A stretch of 64,000 bases of DNA from contig CAVCUP010000002.1 in the NCBI GenBank assembly GCA_963605405.1, positions 124,001 to 188,000 on the forward strand. Reading direction: 5' to 3'. Position 1 is the stretch's first letter. Each line of letters begins with the position of its first letter. Shown here piece after piece: positions 24,768-33,815 of this stretch. The stretch is from Paratractidigestivibacter sp963605405. GTDB taxonomy: Bacteria > Actinomycetota > Coriobacteriia > Coriobacteriales > Atopobiaceae. A program made the translations under genes and the position numbers. The notes beneath the pieces were generated by a model. That model searched no databases. It saw nothing but the letters and a program-made list of their open reading frames with translations, and was not told where the DNA came from.

Positions 24768-27017
24768 CTACTGCGCGGCCTCGCCGCCGCCCGTCTCACC
24801 GCCCGCGCCGCCTCCAGTACCGCCGCCCGTCTCACCGCCCGCGCTGTTCGAGGGCGTGTCCCCACCGCCGGTGCTCTGGGACTCGGAGCCGCCGGTCTCG
24901 GCCGTGCCGGTGGAGCGGGTGCCTTCGCTGTTGTAGTAGCTGTAGCCGCTGCCGGCGCCCTCGGTCGTGCTCGTGGTGCCGTAGCTCGAGGAGTCGTCGT
25001 AGCTGTAGCTGTTGGTGTAGCCCGTGCTGTAGCTCTCGCCGTAGTAGCCGCTGTTGTAGGAGCTGCTCGTGGCCGAGAAGGTCCAGGAGCTGTTGGACTT
25101 GTACTCGGCGTCGTGGTCGGCGACCGCGAACTCCTGGCGGCTCACGCCCTTGAGCACGGTGTTCATGAAGGTCGCCCAAATCGGCTGCGCGGTGTTGTTC
25201 GTGGTGGCGTGCGAGCCCTGGTAGTAGGAGGTCTGGGTGCTGCCGCTGCGGTTGCCGTAGCGCACGACGGTGGTGAGCTGGGGGGTGAAGCCGCAGAACC
25301 AGAGGTTGTCGTAGTTCTCGGTGGTGCCGGTCTTGCCGCCGACGGGCTGGTCGACGTTGAGCATGCTCAGCACGGTGGAGGTCGTCTGGCCGGCGCTGAC
25401 GACGTTCTCGAGCACTTTGCGGGCATCCTGCGCCACGGCCGAGTCGACCGCCTGGTCGGAGGTGTCCTCGTGCTGGTAGACCACGCCGCCGTTGCGGTTC
25501 TCGATCTTTGTGATGGCCACGGTGTCGCGGTGGACGCCGTTGTTGGCGATGGTCGAGTAGCCCTCGGCCATCTCGAGCGGGGTCACGTAGGAGGCGCCGA
25601 GGGTAGAGGTGCCGTAGGGCTCGATGGTCGAGTCGATGCCCACGACCTTACACATGCTGATGAGCTTGTCCACGCCGATGGCGTCGATGACCTGCGCGTA
25701 GGCGGTGTTCGAGGAGTACTGCGTCGCGCGGTCGAGTGTGATGTAGCCGTACTGGGCGTTCTCGAAGTTCTGGACCTTCCAGGTCTTGCCCACCTGGATC
25801 GGCGAGTTGCAGTTGAGGTAGACGGTCGGGCTCATGCCCTCGTTCAACGCCGCGAGCAGGGTAAAGGGCTTGAAGCACGAGCCCGCCTGGAACTTGCTCG
25901 TCGCGAGGTTGATTTGGGAGCCGTCGAGGTCGGTGTCGTGGTGCTGGCCGCCGACCATGGCCTTGATGTAGCCGGTCGAGTTGTCCACGCACACGAGGGC
26001 CGCGTCCACGTCGTCGGTGCCCGCCTTGTTCACGACGCTTTCGGCTGCGGCCTCGGCGGCGGCCTGGTAGTCGGGGTCGAGAGTGGTGTAGACCTTGAGG
26101 CCGCCCTGCATGATGGTGTCGCTCGAGAAGTTCTGGAGCAGCAGCTGCCTCACGTAATCGGTGAAGTAGGGATAGGAGCCCGAGCCCTCGGAGAGCTCGC
26201 CGGGGTTCGTCACCAGCTCCTCGGCCTTGGCGGCGTCGTGCTCCTCCTGCGTGATGTCGCCGGCCTCGAGCATGCGGTCGAGGACCAGGTTGCGGCGAGA
26301 GACGCAGTTCTCGGGGTTGCGGAACGGGTCGTAGAGGGTGGGGGAGTTCGGCAGGCCCACGAGCGTGGCGGCCTCGGCGAGGGTCAGCTCGTTCGCGTGC
26401 TTATTGAAGTACGTGATGCTCGCGGCCTCGATGCCGTAGGCCGAGTTGCCGTAGTAGATGGTGTTCACGTACATGTTGAGGATCTGGTCTTTGGTGTACA
26501 TCTTTTCCATCTGGATGGCGATGTAGGCCTCGCGCACCTTGCGCTTGAGCGACATCTCGAACTGCTCGTCGGAGAGAATGGTGTTTCTCACCAGCTGCTG
26601 GGTGATCGAGGAGCCGCCGCCCTGCTCGCCGCGCCCGGTGAGCTGGCCGGCGACGGCGCGCAGGATGCCCTGGGGGTCCACGCCGTTGTGCTGGTAGAAG
26701 CGCTTGTCCTCGGTGTCCACGGTGCCCTTGAGCACGTTGGGAGAGATGGAATCGAGGTCGACGGAGCGGCGCTGCTGCAGGTAGTAGGTCGCGATCTCGT
26801 TGCCGGAGGCGTCGTAGACGCGCGTGGGCTCCGCGACCACGTAGGAGTCGGCCGAGGTGTAGTCGGGGAGGTCCTCGAGCCAAGTGGATATGATGGCCCC
26901 CATGGAGAGGCACAGCGCGATGGCGAGCAGCGCCATGAAGCCCACGAACCCGGCGAAGCCGAAGCCGACGATGTGCGTCCTGGAGTGCATATGTGCCCTG
27001 CGGGTGCGTATGCCCAT
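24768..27017 (-). CDS. Class A penicillin-binding protein (PBP1A type)
   Basis: A 749-residue bifunctional peptidoglycan synthase. After a short cytoplasmic start and one membrane helix (about 17-42) comes the GT51 glycosyltransferase domain (TEDKRFYQHNGVDPQGILRA with the catalytic Glu, and GGGSSITQQLVRN), then the transpeptidase with SCFK (SxxK) in FQAGSCFKPFTLL, SSN in QYSSNTAYAQ and KTG in GGKTGTTENYDN. The last 105 or so residues are a Ser/Tyr then Gly/Glu/Thr low-complexity extracellular tail. ATG 27017 has GGGAGG upstream; a perfect -10 TATAAT (minus strand, 27062-27067) precedes it. It is divergent from tyrS. Confidence 0.95.
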   Translation of the reverse strand: MGIRTRRAHMHSRTHIVGFGFAGFVGFMALLAIALCLSMGAIISTWLEDLPDYTSADSYVVAEPTRVYDASGNEIATYYLQQRRSVDLDSISPNVLKGTVDTEDKRFYQHNGVDPQGILRAVAGQLTGRGEQGGGSSITQQLVRNTILSDEQFEMSLKRKVREAYIAIQMEKMYTKDQILNMYVNTIYYGNSAYGIEAASITYFNKHANELTLAEAATLVGLPNSPTLYDPFRNPENCVSRRNLVLDRMLEAGDITQEEHDAAKAEELVTNPGELSEGSGSYPYFTDYVRQLLLQNFSSDTIMQGGLKVYTTLDPDYQAAAEAAAESVVNKAGTDDVDAALVCVDNSTGYIKAMVGGQHHDTDLDGSQINLATSKFQAGSCFKPFTLLAALNEGMSPTVYLNCNSPIQVGKTWKVQNFENAQYGYITLDRATQYSSNTAYAQVIDAIGVDKLISMCKVVGIDSTIEPYGTSTLGASYVTPLEMAEGYSTIANNGVHRDTVAITKIENRNGGVVYQHEDTSDQAVDSAVAQDARKVLENVVSAGQTTSTVLSMLNVDQPVGGKTGTTENYDNLWFCGFTPQLTTVVRYGNRSGSTQTSYYQGSHATTNNTAQPIWATFMNTVLKGVSRQEFAVADHDAEYKSNSSWTFSATSSSYNSGYYGESYSTGYTNSYSYDDSSSYGTTSTTEGAGSGYSYYNSEGTRSTGTAETGGSESQSTGGGDTPSNSAGGETGGGTGGGAGGETGGGEAAQ

Positions 27018-27061
27018 GTAGATGTCCTCCCTGCGAAGGGTCGATTCACATATAGCAAATG

Positions 27062-27067
27062 ATTATA
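27062..27067 (-). promoter_or_regulatory. -10 box of the PBP gene
   Basis: The complement of 27062-27067 reads TATAAT, about 45 bases upstream of ATG 27017, in an AT-rich pocket. Confidence 0.6.
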
Positions 27068-27192
27068 GTAGGCGCCCGCGAGCGGCCCGTTTGGGAATGC
27101 GCACGTGTTGTGACGTTGTGGAGCACGTGGCCCTCTACCTGCGCTATTGTATAGGGCTGTGTAAATCCAGACAGAATCATGGAGGGCAGATC

Positions 27193-28410
27193 ATGCTACC
27201 CGTCGAAGAGCAGCTTAAGGTCATCACCTCGGGCGCCATGCAGATCGTCCCGCTCGACGAGCTCAAGAAGAAGCTCGAGAAGGGGACCCCGCTCAACATC
27301 AAGCTCGGCGTCGACCCGACCTCGCCGGACCTTCACCTCGGCCACGCCGTCCCCCTGCGCAAGATGCGCCAGTTCCAGGACCTCGGCCACAAGGTCACCC
27401 TCATCATCGGCAACGGCACCGCGCTTATCGGCGACCCGTCCGGCCGCGACTCCACGCGCCCGCCGCTGACCGAGGAGCAGGTCGAGGCCAACGCGCAGAC
27501 CTACGTCGAGCAGGCTATGAAGGTCCTCGACCCCGAGAAGACCCAGATCGTCCGCAATGGCGACTGGATCAAGCCGCTGAACCTCGGCAAGATGCTCGGC
27601 CTCATGAGCAAGTTCAACGTGGCCCGCATCCTCGAGCGCGAGGACTTCCACAATCGCTACACCGAGGGGCGATCCATCGCGCTGCACGAGTTCATCTACC
27701 CGGTGCTGCAGGCCTACGACTCCGTGGTCATCGAGGCCGACCTCGAGATGGGCGGCAACGACCAGATCTTTAACCTCCTCGCCGGCCGCGACCTCATGCG
27801 TGCCGAGGGCATGGAGCCGCAGGTGGCGCTGACCATGCCGCTGCTGGTGGGTACCGACGGCAAGAAGAAGATGTCCAAGAGCTACGGCAACTACATCGGC
27901 CTCACCGACGAGCCCGCCGACATGTTCGGCAAGGTCATGTCCATCGCCGACGAGATCGTGCCCATGTACTACCGCCTGTGCTCCACCAAGTCCATCGAGG
28001 AGATCGACGCCATCGACGCCGCCTTCGCCGACGGCTCGGCCGACCCGTACAAGCTCAAGCGCGAGCTCGGCGCGAACATCGTGGACCTCTACCACGGCGA
28101 GGGCGAGGGCGTAAAGGCCATGGCCGCCTTCGACGCGCAGTTCAAGAAGGGCGAGGCCCCCGAGGACATGCCGGAGTTCCCGGTCTCTATCGCGCAGCCC
28201 AACGACGAGGGCAAGGTCTACCTGGCTAAGCTCCTCGCCGACCTGGGCATCTGCAAGTCCGCGGGCGAGGGCAGGCGCCTCATCGACGGTGGCGGCGTAA
28301 AGATCAACGGCGAGGCCGTGGCGCCTAAGAGCTACAACGTGGACCCTGCGCTCTTCTCGGCAGGCACGACCGTTCAGTCCGGCAAGAAGCACTGGGCCAA
28401 GCTGGTCTAG
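27193..28410 (+). CDS. tyrS: Tyrosyl-tRNA synthetase
   Basis: A 405-residue class I synthetase. The HIGH motif is HLGHAVPL (about residues 51-58), the KMSKS motif is KKMSKSYGN (about 224-232), and a C-terminal S4 RNA-binding domain follows (LADLGICKSAGEGRRLIDGG and GVKINGEAV). ATG 27193 has GGAGGG at 6 bases. A TATTGT -10-like box lies at 27145. No T-box leader is seen. It is a single gene with a very strong terminator. Confidence 0.97.
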   Translation: MLPVEEQLKVITSGAMQIVPLDELKKKLEKGTPLNIKLGVDPTSPDLHLGHAVPLRKMRQFQDLGHKVTLIIGNGTALIGDPSGRDSTRPPLTEEQVEANAQTYVEQAMKVLDPEKTQIVRNGDWIKPLNLGKMLGLMSKFNVARILEREDFHNRYTEGRSIALHEFIYPVLQAYDSVVIEADLEMGGNDQIFNLLAGRDLMRAEGMEPQVALTMPLLVGTDGKKKMSKSYGNYIGLTDEPADMFGKVMSIADEIVPMYYRLCSTKSIEEIDAIDAAFADGSADPYKLKRELGANIVDLYHGEGEGVKAMAAFDAQFKKGEAPEDMPEFPVSIAQPNDEGKVYLAKLLADLGICKSAGEGRRLIDGGGVKINGEAVAPKSYNVDPALFSAGTTVQSGKKHWAKLV

Positions 28411-28435
28411 TTCGTTTACAGGGGTTCGCATTGCA

Positions 28436-28475
28436 GCGCCCGGCGAGAGGAACGTGCCTCTCGCCGGGCGCCTTT
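28436..28475 (+). terminator. Terminator of tyrS
   Basis: GCGCCCGGCGAGAGG (28436-28450) pairs perfectly with 28457-28471 around AACGTG, followed by CTTT. Confidence 0.9.
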
Positions 28476-28506
28476 GCGTGCAGGGCGCGGGCGAGGTGGC
28501 TGCGGC

Positions 28507-28821
28507 GTTGCGTGAATCGGGGTGATGGCAGTGGCCGCTTCGTCTGCGTTGCGTATAACGGGGTGATGGCAATAAAGGCGGGGGATTTGTTGCGTATAAC
28601 GGGGTGATGGCAATAAGTTCCTGTCGCGGTGCTGCCATCACCCCGGTTTTTGCAACGCAGGGCCCGTTTTTATTGCCATCACCCCGATATTCGCAACGCG
28701 GGGCCCGCCTTTATTGCCATCACCCTGATTTGCGCAACAGGACTTGTGCCGCAATTGCCGCCACCCCTGGTTTCCAGAACACCGGGGCCGCACCTCTTGC
28801 CGCCGCCCTACTTTCTGCGAC
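28507..28821. repeat. Convergent 41-bp-period repeat array, family A (copy 2)
   Basis: Three forward 25-nt units at 28507-28531, 28548-28572 and 28589-28613 (exact 41-bp period; the last two are identical). Inverted units follow at 28632-28656, 28673-28697, 28714-28738, 28755-28779 and 28797-28821. The last two are decayed. Units begin GTTGCGT and end GGGGTGATGGCA. The halves meet across 18 nt, the same central gap as array 429-660. Spacers are 16 nt with variable sequence. It fills the tyrS to MBL gap; 28822-28955 has no other feature beyond a possible promoter. Confidence 0.9.
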
Positions 28822-28955
28822 AGACCGGGAGCCCGATCGCTGCCAGCGGTTTTTCGCGAGGCGAATAACGACGCGGGCCCGAAGATTGGCTGCGAGTTAA
28901 GGGATTCAGCGCTTCTTGGCAGTATCTTTAGTCGGTCCAGATGCTTTGATTGGGG

Positions 28956-30473
28956 ATGCGCTTGGCTAAGAAAATCATCATTCGGAAAGAGAAACGCGGC
29001 TGCGTATGGTGGCTTGCCGTCAGCCTCCTTGCGTGCGTGGCCATCGCCCTTCTCGCTTACGGGGCATGCATCGCGGCGGGCGTCGGTCTTTGGTTCCTCG
29101 CCAGGTATTGCTGGCGAAAGCTCGTGGTCCAGGCCCCGGGATCGAAGTTCGTTGTAAAGATGAGTGCCGTCGCGCCCATCGTGCGGCAGGCCGGCGTGGG
29201 CGTCCTTGCCGCTCTCTTCTCGCTGACGCTCATGGCTGGTCTGACCAGCGCGGCTTCCGCGGGGTCTGCCAAATCGACGAGTCAAACGACGCAGACGCAG
29301 CAGCAAGAGGCGACGGCGACCGACGACTCGGCCGCGCAGAAAAAGGCGACGACCCAGGAGGCGGGGCAGGGCGAGCCCGAGGGCGAGGCGACCAAGACCG
29401 CGGTTCTCTCCAACTTGGTCGTTAAGTTCCTCGACGTGGGCCAGGGCGACGCGAGCTTGATCGAGTTTCCCGACGGCAAGACGATGCTCATCGATACCCC
29501 GACGGGGGAGTCCTCGACGGTTACCTCGGCCCTCAAAGCCGACGGCAGGAGCGGAATCGACTGGTTGGTGGCCACGCACCCCGACGCCGACCACATCGGC
29601 GGGCTCGACGGCGTGATCGGCGGCACGGAGGTGACCTCCGTCTGGGCGCCCGAGGTCAACAGCCCGACGCAGACCTACACGTGCTTCCTCGAGGCCGTTG
29701 CGAACAAGGGGCTGTCCATCGAGCCGGCGTACGCCGGACGTCGAATTGCGGAAGGCGACGGGTATGCGGTCGATGTCCTCTGGCCGCGGGAAGGCGCGAG
29801 CTATAGCGAGGGCAACGCATACTCCGCGATCATCAAGGTCGCTTATGGCGAGAACACGTTCCTCTTTACCGGCGACGCCCCGGTTGAGGCGCAGGAGCAG
29901 GCCGTCGATGGCCCTGTGGATGTGCTCAAGGTCTCTCACCACGGCAGCGCCTCCGGGCTGGACACGGCGCTTGCATCGAAATTGGCGCCTGCCATAGCCG
30001 TGATTTCCTACGGCAAGAATTCCTACGGGCACCCGACGCAGGTGGTGCTCGACGCGCTTGCCGCCGCGGGCGCGCAGGTATTCGGCACGTACGTGAACGG
30101 CACGGTGACCGTGACGTCGGATGGCCACGAGGTGAGCGTCTCGGCCGCGCGCGAGGGCTCGGTTGTCGCCGCGAGCCGGGATGCGGGCGCTTCTTCCAAG
30201 GGGCTGAGCTCCGGGAGCAGCGACGACGGGTCCGAGAACGGCGGCGAGGAGTCCGGTGAGCAGGCCGGCGCGGAGGCGGAATCGGCGGCTCAGGGGCAGG
30301 CGACGGATGATGCGGACGCCGCCAGCGAAGAGACGGTGGTCATAACCCCGGGCGGCGAGAAGTACCATAGACATGGATGCCGCACCATAAAGAAGAGCAA
30401 GAGCCTCACCGAGCTGACCAAGTCGGAAGCGCAGGCTCAGGGGTATTCAGCGTGTGGGGTGTGCCACCCTTAA
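28956..30473 (+). CDS. Membrane-anchored MBL-fold hydrolase (ComEC C-terminal-like) with Ada-like Zn tail
   Basis: A 505-residue protein: two hydrophobic N-terminal segments (about 16-45 and 72-95), a Gln/Thr/Ala-rich linker, then a metallo-beta-lactamase domain like the extracellular nuclease-like part of ComEC: VKFLDVGQGDASLIEFPDG, the metal motif HPDADHIGG (about 208-216), LFTGDAP and VSHHGS. A Ser/Glu-rich linker leads to a C-terminal Cys/His module (YHRHGCRTIKKSKSLTELT, then CGVCHP) resembling the Ada Zn-binding fold. No ComEC channel helices are present. The start is uncertain: ATG 28956 lacks a clear Shine-Dalgarno, and TTG 28950 is possible. The small DUF3006 gene follows by 14 bases. 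Confidence 0.8.
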   Translation: MRLAKKIIIRKEKRGCVWWLAVSLLACVAIALLAYGACIAAGVGLWFLARYCWRKLVVQAPGSKFVVKMSAVAPIVRQAGVGVLAALFSLTLMAGLTSAASAGSAKSTSQTTQTQQQEATATDDSAAQKKATTQEAGQGEPEGEATKTAVLSNLVVKFLDVGQGDASLIEFPDGKTMLIDTPTGESSTVTSALKADGRSGIDWLVATHPDADHIGGLDGVIGGTEVTSVWAPEVNSPTQTYTCFLEAVANKGLSIEPAYAGRRIAEGDGYAVDVLWPREGASYSEGNAYSAIIKVAYGENTFLFTGDAPVEAQEQAVDGPVDVLKVSHHGSASGLDTALASKLAPAIAVISYGKNSYGHPTQVVLDALAAAGAQVFGTYVNGTVTVTSDGHEVSVSAAREGSVVAASRDAGASSKGLSSGSSDDGSENGGEESGEQAGAEAESAAQGQATDDADAASEETVVITPGGEKYHRHGCRTIKKSKSLTELTKSEAQAQGYSACGVCHP

Positions 30474-30487
30474 AGACTGGAGGAGCC

Positions 30488-30703
30488 ATGCAAGCAATCG
30501 TTGACCGCATTGAAGGCGACGTGGCCGTGCTCGAGGTCGACGGCGCACGGTTCATGGACGTGCCCCTCTCCCAGATGCCGGCTGGATGCTCCGAAGGCGA
30601 CGTCTACGAGGGCGAGCCCGGCAACTGGAAGAAGAGCGTCGCGGCGAAGGCCGAGCGCCTCAAGACCAACGCCGACCTGATGTCGAGGCTGTTCAAGCAC
30701 TGA
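30488..30703 (+). CDS. DUF3006-family small protein
   Basis: A 71-residue protein beginning MQAIVDRIEGDVAVLEVDG, with a beta-rich first half (the DRxEgxxAVLE signature) and a basic helical end (SVAAKAERLKTNADLMSRLF). DUF3006 genes very commonly sit directly after ComEC-like MBL genes, as here (14-base gap). The function is unknown. The Shine-Dalgarno GGAGGAG is ideally placed before ATG 30488. Confidence 0.85.
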   Translation: MQAIVDRIEGDVAVLEVDGARFMDVPLSQMPAGCSEGDVYEGEPGNWKKSVAAKAERLKTNADLMSRLFKH

Positions 30704-30710
30704 GAACGTC

Positions 30711-30763
30711 CTTCTTGCCGGCGGGCGCCGCGAATCGCGGCCCGCCGGCTGCCAAGAAGCCCG
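30711..30763 (+). terminator. Hairpin after DUF3006 gene
   Basis: CTTCTTGCCGGCGGGC pairs with GCCCGCCGGC and then AAGAAG, with GCCGCGAATCGCGG as the inner part. No T-run follows, so termination efficiency is uncertain. Confidence 0.5.
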
Positions 30764-30931
30764 GCCAATAATCTCCGCCGCTCAAGACGTGCGTTTTTGC
30801 CCTTACGGAGGCCTCGAAACCGCGTTCTGGAGCGGTGGAGATTTGTGTGTCGGCCCGCGTCGGCGCGGAGTCCGCCGTGGGCCTGGAGTATCGTGAACAA
30901 GTTTGGTCCCATCGGGCTTAAAGGAGAGGTC

Positions 30932-33478
30932 TTGGCCCATAAGAACGTGATCGAGCTGCTCGCGCCGGCGGGCGGCCCCGAGCCCTTCAACGCCGCGCTG
31001 GCCGCGGGCGCCGACGCAATCTACTGCGGCCTCGGCAACAGCTTCAATGCGCGCCGCTCCGCGAAGAACTTCGACGACGCGAGCTTCGGCGACGCGTGCC
31101 GACGCGCGCACCTGGCAGGCACGCGCGTCTACGTGACGGTTAACGTGGCCGTCGCCACCGACGAGATTCCGCGCGTCCTCGGCCTCGTCCGCCGCGCGTG
31201 GCTCCTGGGCGCCGACGCCTTCATCATCCAGGACTGGGGCCTCTTCGCGCAGATCCGCCGCACGTGGCCGCAGATCGAGACCCACGTCTCCACGCAGGCC
31301 AACGTCCACGACGCACGCGGCGTGGCCTGGTGCCGCGAGCTGGGCGCCGACCGCGTGACGCTCTCGCGCGAGCTCTCCCTGCCGGAGATCGAGCGCATCG
31401 CCCAGGAAGGCGTCGAGCTCGAGTGCTTCGGCCACGGCGCGCTGTGCTTCTGCTACTCCGGCGTCTGCATGATGAGCTCGCTTTCCGGCGGGCGCTCCGC
31501 GAACCGCGGGCTCTGCGCCCAGCCGTGCCGCCTGCCGTACGAGCTCGTCGACGAGAAGGGCGAGCTCGTGCCCGTGCCCGGCGTGCCCACGGCCGGCCTT
31601 GCCGAGACCATGCGCGGCGTCGGCGGGACGCGCGCGCTGTGCCCCAAGGACTACTGCACCGTCGACCATGTCGGCGAGATGATCGCCGCGGGCGTGGGTT
31701 CGCTCAAGGTCGAGGGCCGCATGAAGGCGCCCGATTACGTGTACCAGGTCGTGGGCGCGTACCGGCAGGCCATCGACGCCGCTATTGCAGGCGAGCCTCT
31801 GGCCGAGGCCGAGGACGCGGCGGTTCGCCGGCGGCTCAAGCGCGCGTTCAACCGAGACTTCACCGACGCCTATCTGCGCGGGGAGTCCGGCAACGAGATG
31901 ATGAGCTACGAGCGCTCCAACAACCGCGGCGAGGTCGTGGGCGAGGTCGAGTCCTCCCGCGCGCTCGAGGACAGCGTCGAGAGACGCGGCGGCGGCAACG
32001 GCGGGCGCACGCGCATGCGCCGCTTCAAGCGCGCCGAGGTCCGCATCAGGCTCAGCGAGCCGGTGGGGGAGGGCGACCTGCTCGAGGTGCGCCCGGTGAG
32101 CGACCCCACGCAGTTCCTCACGGTCACGGCCGAGCGCGACTCCGAGGCCGGCGAGGTCATCTCTTGCCGAGCGCCAAGGCCTATGGAGGCGGGCGCGATC
32201 GTCCGCGTGATCCGCTCGCAGGCCGCGATGGACGCGGCGGCGCGCGTGAGCAAGGCGGACGTCCAGCGCAAGCGGCCCGTCCACGTGCGGGTCGTTGCGC
32301 GATTGGGCCAGGCGTTCCGGGTCGAGGTCTCGTGCGCGGACGGCGAGGCGAGCGCCTCGGCCGAGGGGTTCGTCTGCGAGGCCGCGCGAACCCGCGCCGT
32401 CACGGGCGAGGACCTGGTCGAGCACGTCGGGCGCATGGGCGGAGGCCCCTTCGAGCCCGTGAGCTTCGATGTCCAGATGGACGAGGGGCTCGGCATGGGC
32501 TTCTCGGCCGTGCATAAGGTCCGCGCGGCCGCGGTGAAGTCGCTCGAGGAGGCGCTTCTCGCCCCGTATGCCTCGCGTGAGGAAGGGCTGGCGCCCGCGC
32601 CGTCCGACCGCGCCGTCTCGTACCGGCTGGGCATGGCGCGAGCGGAGGCGGGCATCGCGGACCCGGCCTCGACCAGGCGAGAGGAGCCCTGCGCGTGCGC
32701 GCTCGTGGTCGATCCCGCGTGCGCCCGCGCCGCGCTCGAGGCCGGAGCCGCGCGCGTTTACGCGACCGCCGACGACCTCGCGTCCGGGGACTGGCCCGAG
32801 GGCGTCATCCCCTGGCTGGACGAGGTATGCCGCGAGGCCGACCACGAGCGCTTGGACCCCTGGGTCGTCGAGGGCGCCCCTCTCGCCGTCGGCAACGTGT
32901 CCGAGCTCGCGCTCGCGGCTGAGCGCGGAGCCATGCCCGAGGTCCGCTCCTGCGTCCCCGTCCACAACGAGAGCTGCCTGGTGGCCCTCGAGGCTGCGGG
33001 CGCGGCGGGGTTCTGGCTCTCGCCGGAGCTCACGCTCGAGCAGGTCTGCGAGCTCGCGCCGGCGGCCTCGGTGCCCGTGGGCCTCATGGTTCTCGGCCGC
33101 GAGCGCGCGATGACCTCGGAGCACTGCGTCTTGCAGGTCACGGGCAAGTGCGTCCACAACTGCGCCCGCTGCCCCCAGCGCGCTCGGCGCTTCTCGCTCA
33201 AGGACATCGACGGCAAGCTCCTTCCCGTGCGCACCGACGTCAACGGCCGCTCGCGCATCTGGTCGGCCTACCCGCTCGACGCCACCCCGCAGGCGGCCGA
33301 GCTCATCGACGCCGGCGTGACGCGCCTGCTCGCGGACTGCACCCTTCTCGACGAGAAGCAGACGCGTTTCGGCGTCGAGCGCGTCGTCCGCGCCATCGCC
33401 GCGACGAGCGCCGGCAAGAAGCCCGCCGCGCGCCTGCAGGGCGCCACCTCGGGGCATCTCTTCACGGGAATCGGCTAG
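30932..33478 (+). CDS. U32-family protein (RlhA/YdcP type) with DUF3656-like region
   Basis: An 848-residue protein. The N-terminal U32 domain starts VIELLAPAGGPEPFNAALAA and holds the signature ECFGHGALCFCYSGVCMMSS plus GRSANRGLCAQPCRLPYEL (about 164-205), whose cysteines bind an Fe-S cluster in tRNA/rRNA-hydroxylating relatives (RlhA, TrhP). A long central region of the DUF3656 type follows. It ends with a second cysteine block (CVHNCARCPQRARRF) and LPVRTDVNGRSRIW. RNA hydroxylation is more likely than the old peptidase label. TTG 30932 is chosen for AAGGAG 5-6 bases upstream; GTG 30893, in frame, is the alternative. Confidence 0.85.
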   Translation: MAHKNVIELLAPAGGPEPFNAALAAGADAIYCGLGNSFNARRSAKNFDDASFGDACRRAHLAGTRVYVTVNVAVATDEIPRVLGLVRRAWLLGADAFIIQDWGLFAQIRRTWPQIETHVSTQANVHDARGVAWCRELGADRVTLSRELSLPEIERIAQEGVELECFGHGALCFCYSGVCMMSSLSGGRSANRGLCAQPCRLPYELVDEKGELVPVPGVPTAGLAETMRGVGGTRALCPKDYCTVDHVGEMIAAGVGSLKVEGRMKAPDYVYQVVGAYRQAIDAAIAGEPLAEAEDAAVRRRLKRAFNRDFTDAYLRGESGNEMMSYERSNNRGEVVGEVESSRALEDSVERRGGGNGGRTRMRRFKRAEVRIRLSEPVGEGDLLEVRPVSDPTQFLTVTAERDSEAGEVISCRAPRPMEAGAIVRVIRSQAAMDAAARVSKADVQRKRPVHVRVVARLGQAFRVEVSCADGEASASAEGFVCEAARTRAVTGEDLVEHVGRMGGGPFEPVSFDVQMDEGLGMGFSAVHKVRAAAVKSLEEALLAPYASREEGLAPAPSDRAVSYRLGMARAEAGIADPASTRREEPCACALVVDPACARAALEAGAARVYATADDLASGDWPEGVIPWLDEVCREADHERLDPWVVEGAPLAVGNVSELALAAERGAMPEVRSCVPVHNESCLVALEAAGAAGFWLSPELTLEQVCELAPAASVPVGLMVLGRERAMTSEHCVLQVTGKCVHNCARCPQRARRFSLKDIDGKLLPVRTDVNGRSRIWSAYPLDATPQAAELIDAGVTRLLADCTLLDEKQTRFGVERVVRAIAATSAGKKPAARLQGATSGHLFTGIG

Positions 33479-33559
33479 GGGCGGCCGCCCGGGTTCTCCC
33501 GCAGGGCCCGTTGGGTAATATTGAAAACGTTGTGTGCACGAACGGAAAGGAACCCCACC

Positions 33560-33796
33560 ATGGCAGTGGATAAGCAGCTTCTGGAAGAGACCCTCGACAT
33601 CATCCGTCAGAGCCTGCAGGCCGACGGCGGCGACGTGGAGCTCATCGACGTCGACGAGGACGGCGTCGTCACCCTCGAGATGCAGGGCGCCTGCGCGGGC
33701 TGCCCGCTCTCCAGCATGGACATGTCCGAGGGCATCGAGCGCATTCTGATGGAGCACGTTCCCGGCGTGACGCGCGTCCAGCCGGCCGTCCTCTAG
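33560..33796 (+). CDS. NifU C-terminal-domain Fe-S scaffold protein
   Basis: A 78-residue stand-alone NifU-like (PF01106) protein: LDIIRQSLQADGGDVELIDV, then the cluster-binding CxxC in GACAGCPLSSMDM, then VPGVTRVQPAVL. It carries or delivers Fe-S clusters. ATG 33560 has GGAAAGGA upstream, and TAATAT (about 33511) is a possible -10. It is 19 bases from lgt and probably co-transcribed with it. The neighbouring U32 protein would be a plausible Fe-S client, though this is inference. Confidence 0.92.
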   Translation: MAVDKQLLEETLDIIRQSLQADGGDVELIDVDEDGVVTLEMQGACAGCPLSSMDMSEGIERILMEHVPGVTRVQPAVL

Positions 33797-33815
33797 CGAC
33801 GGCGGGAAGAAGCGC

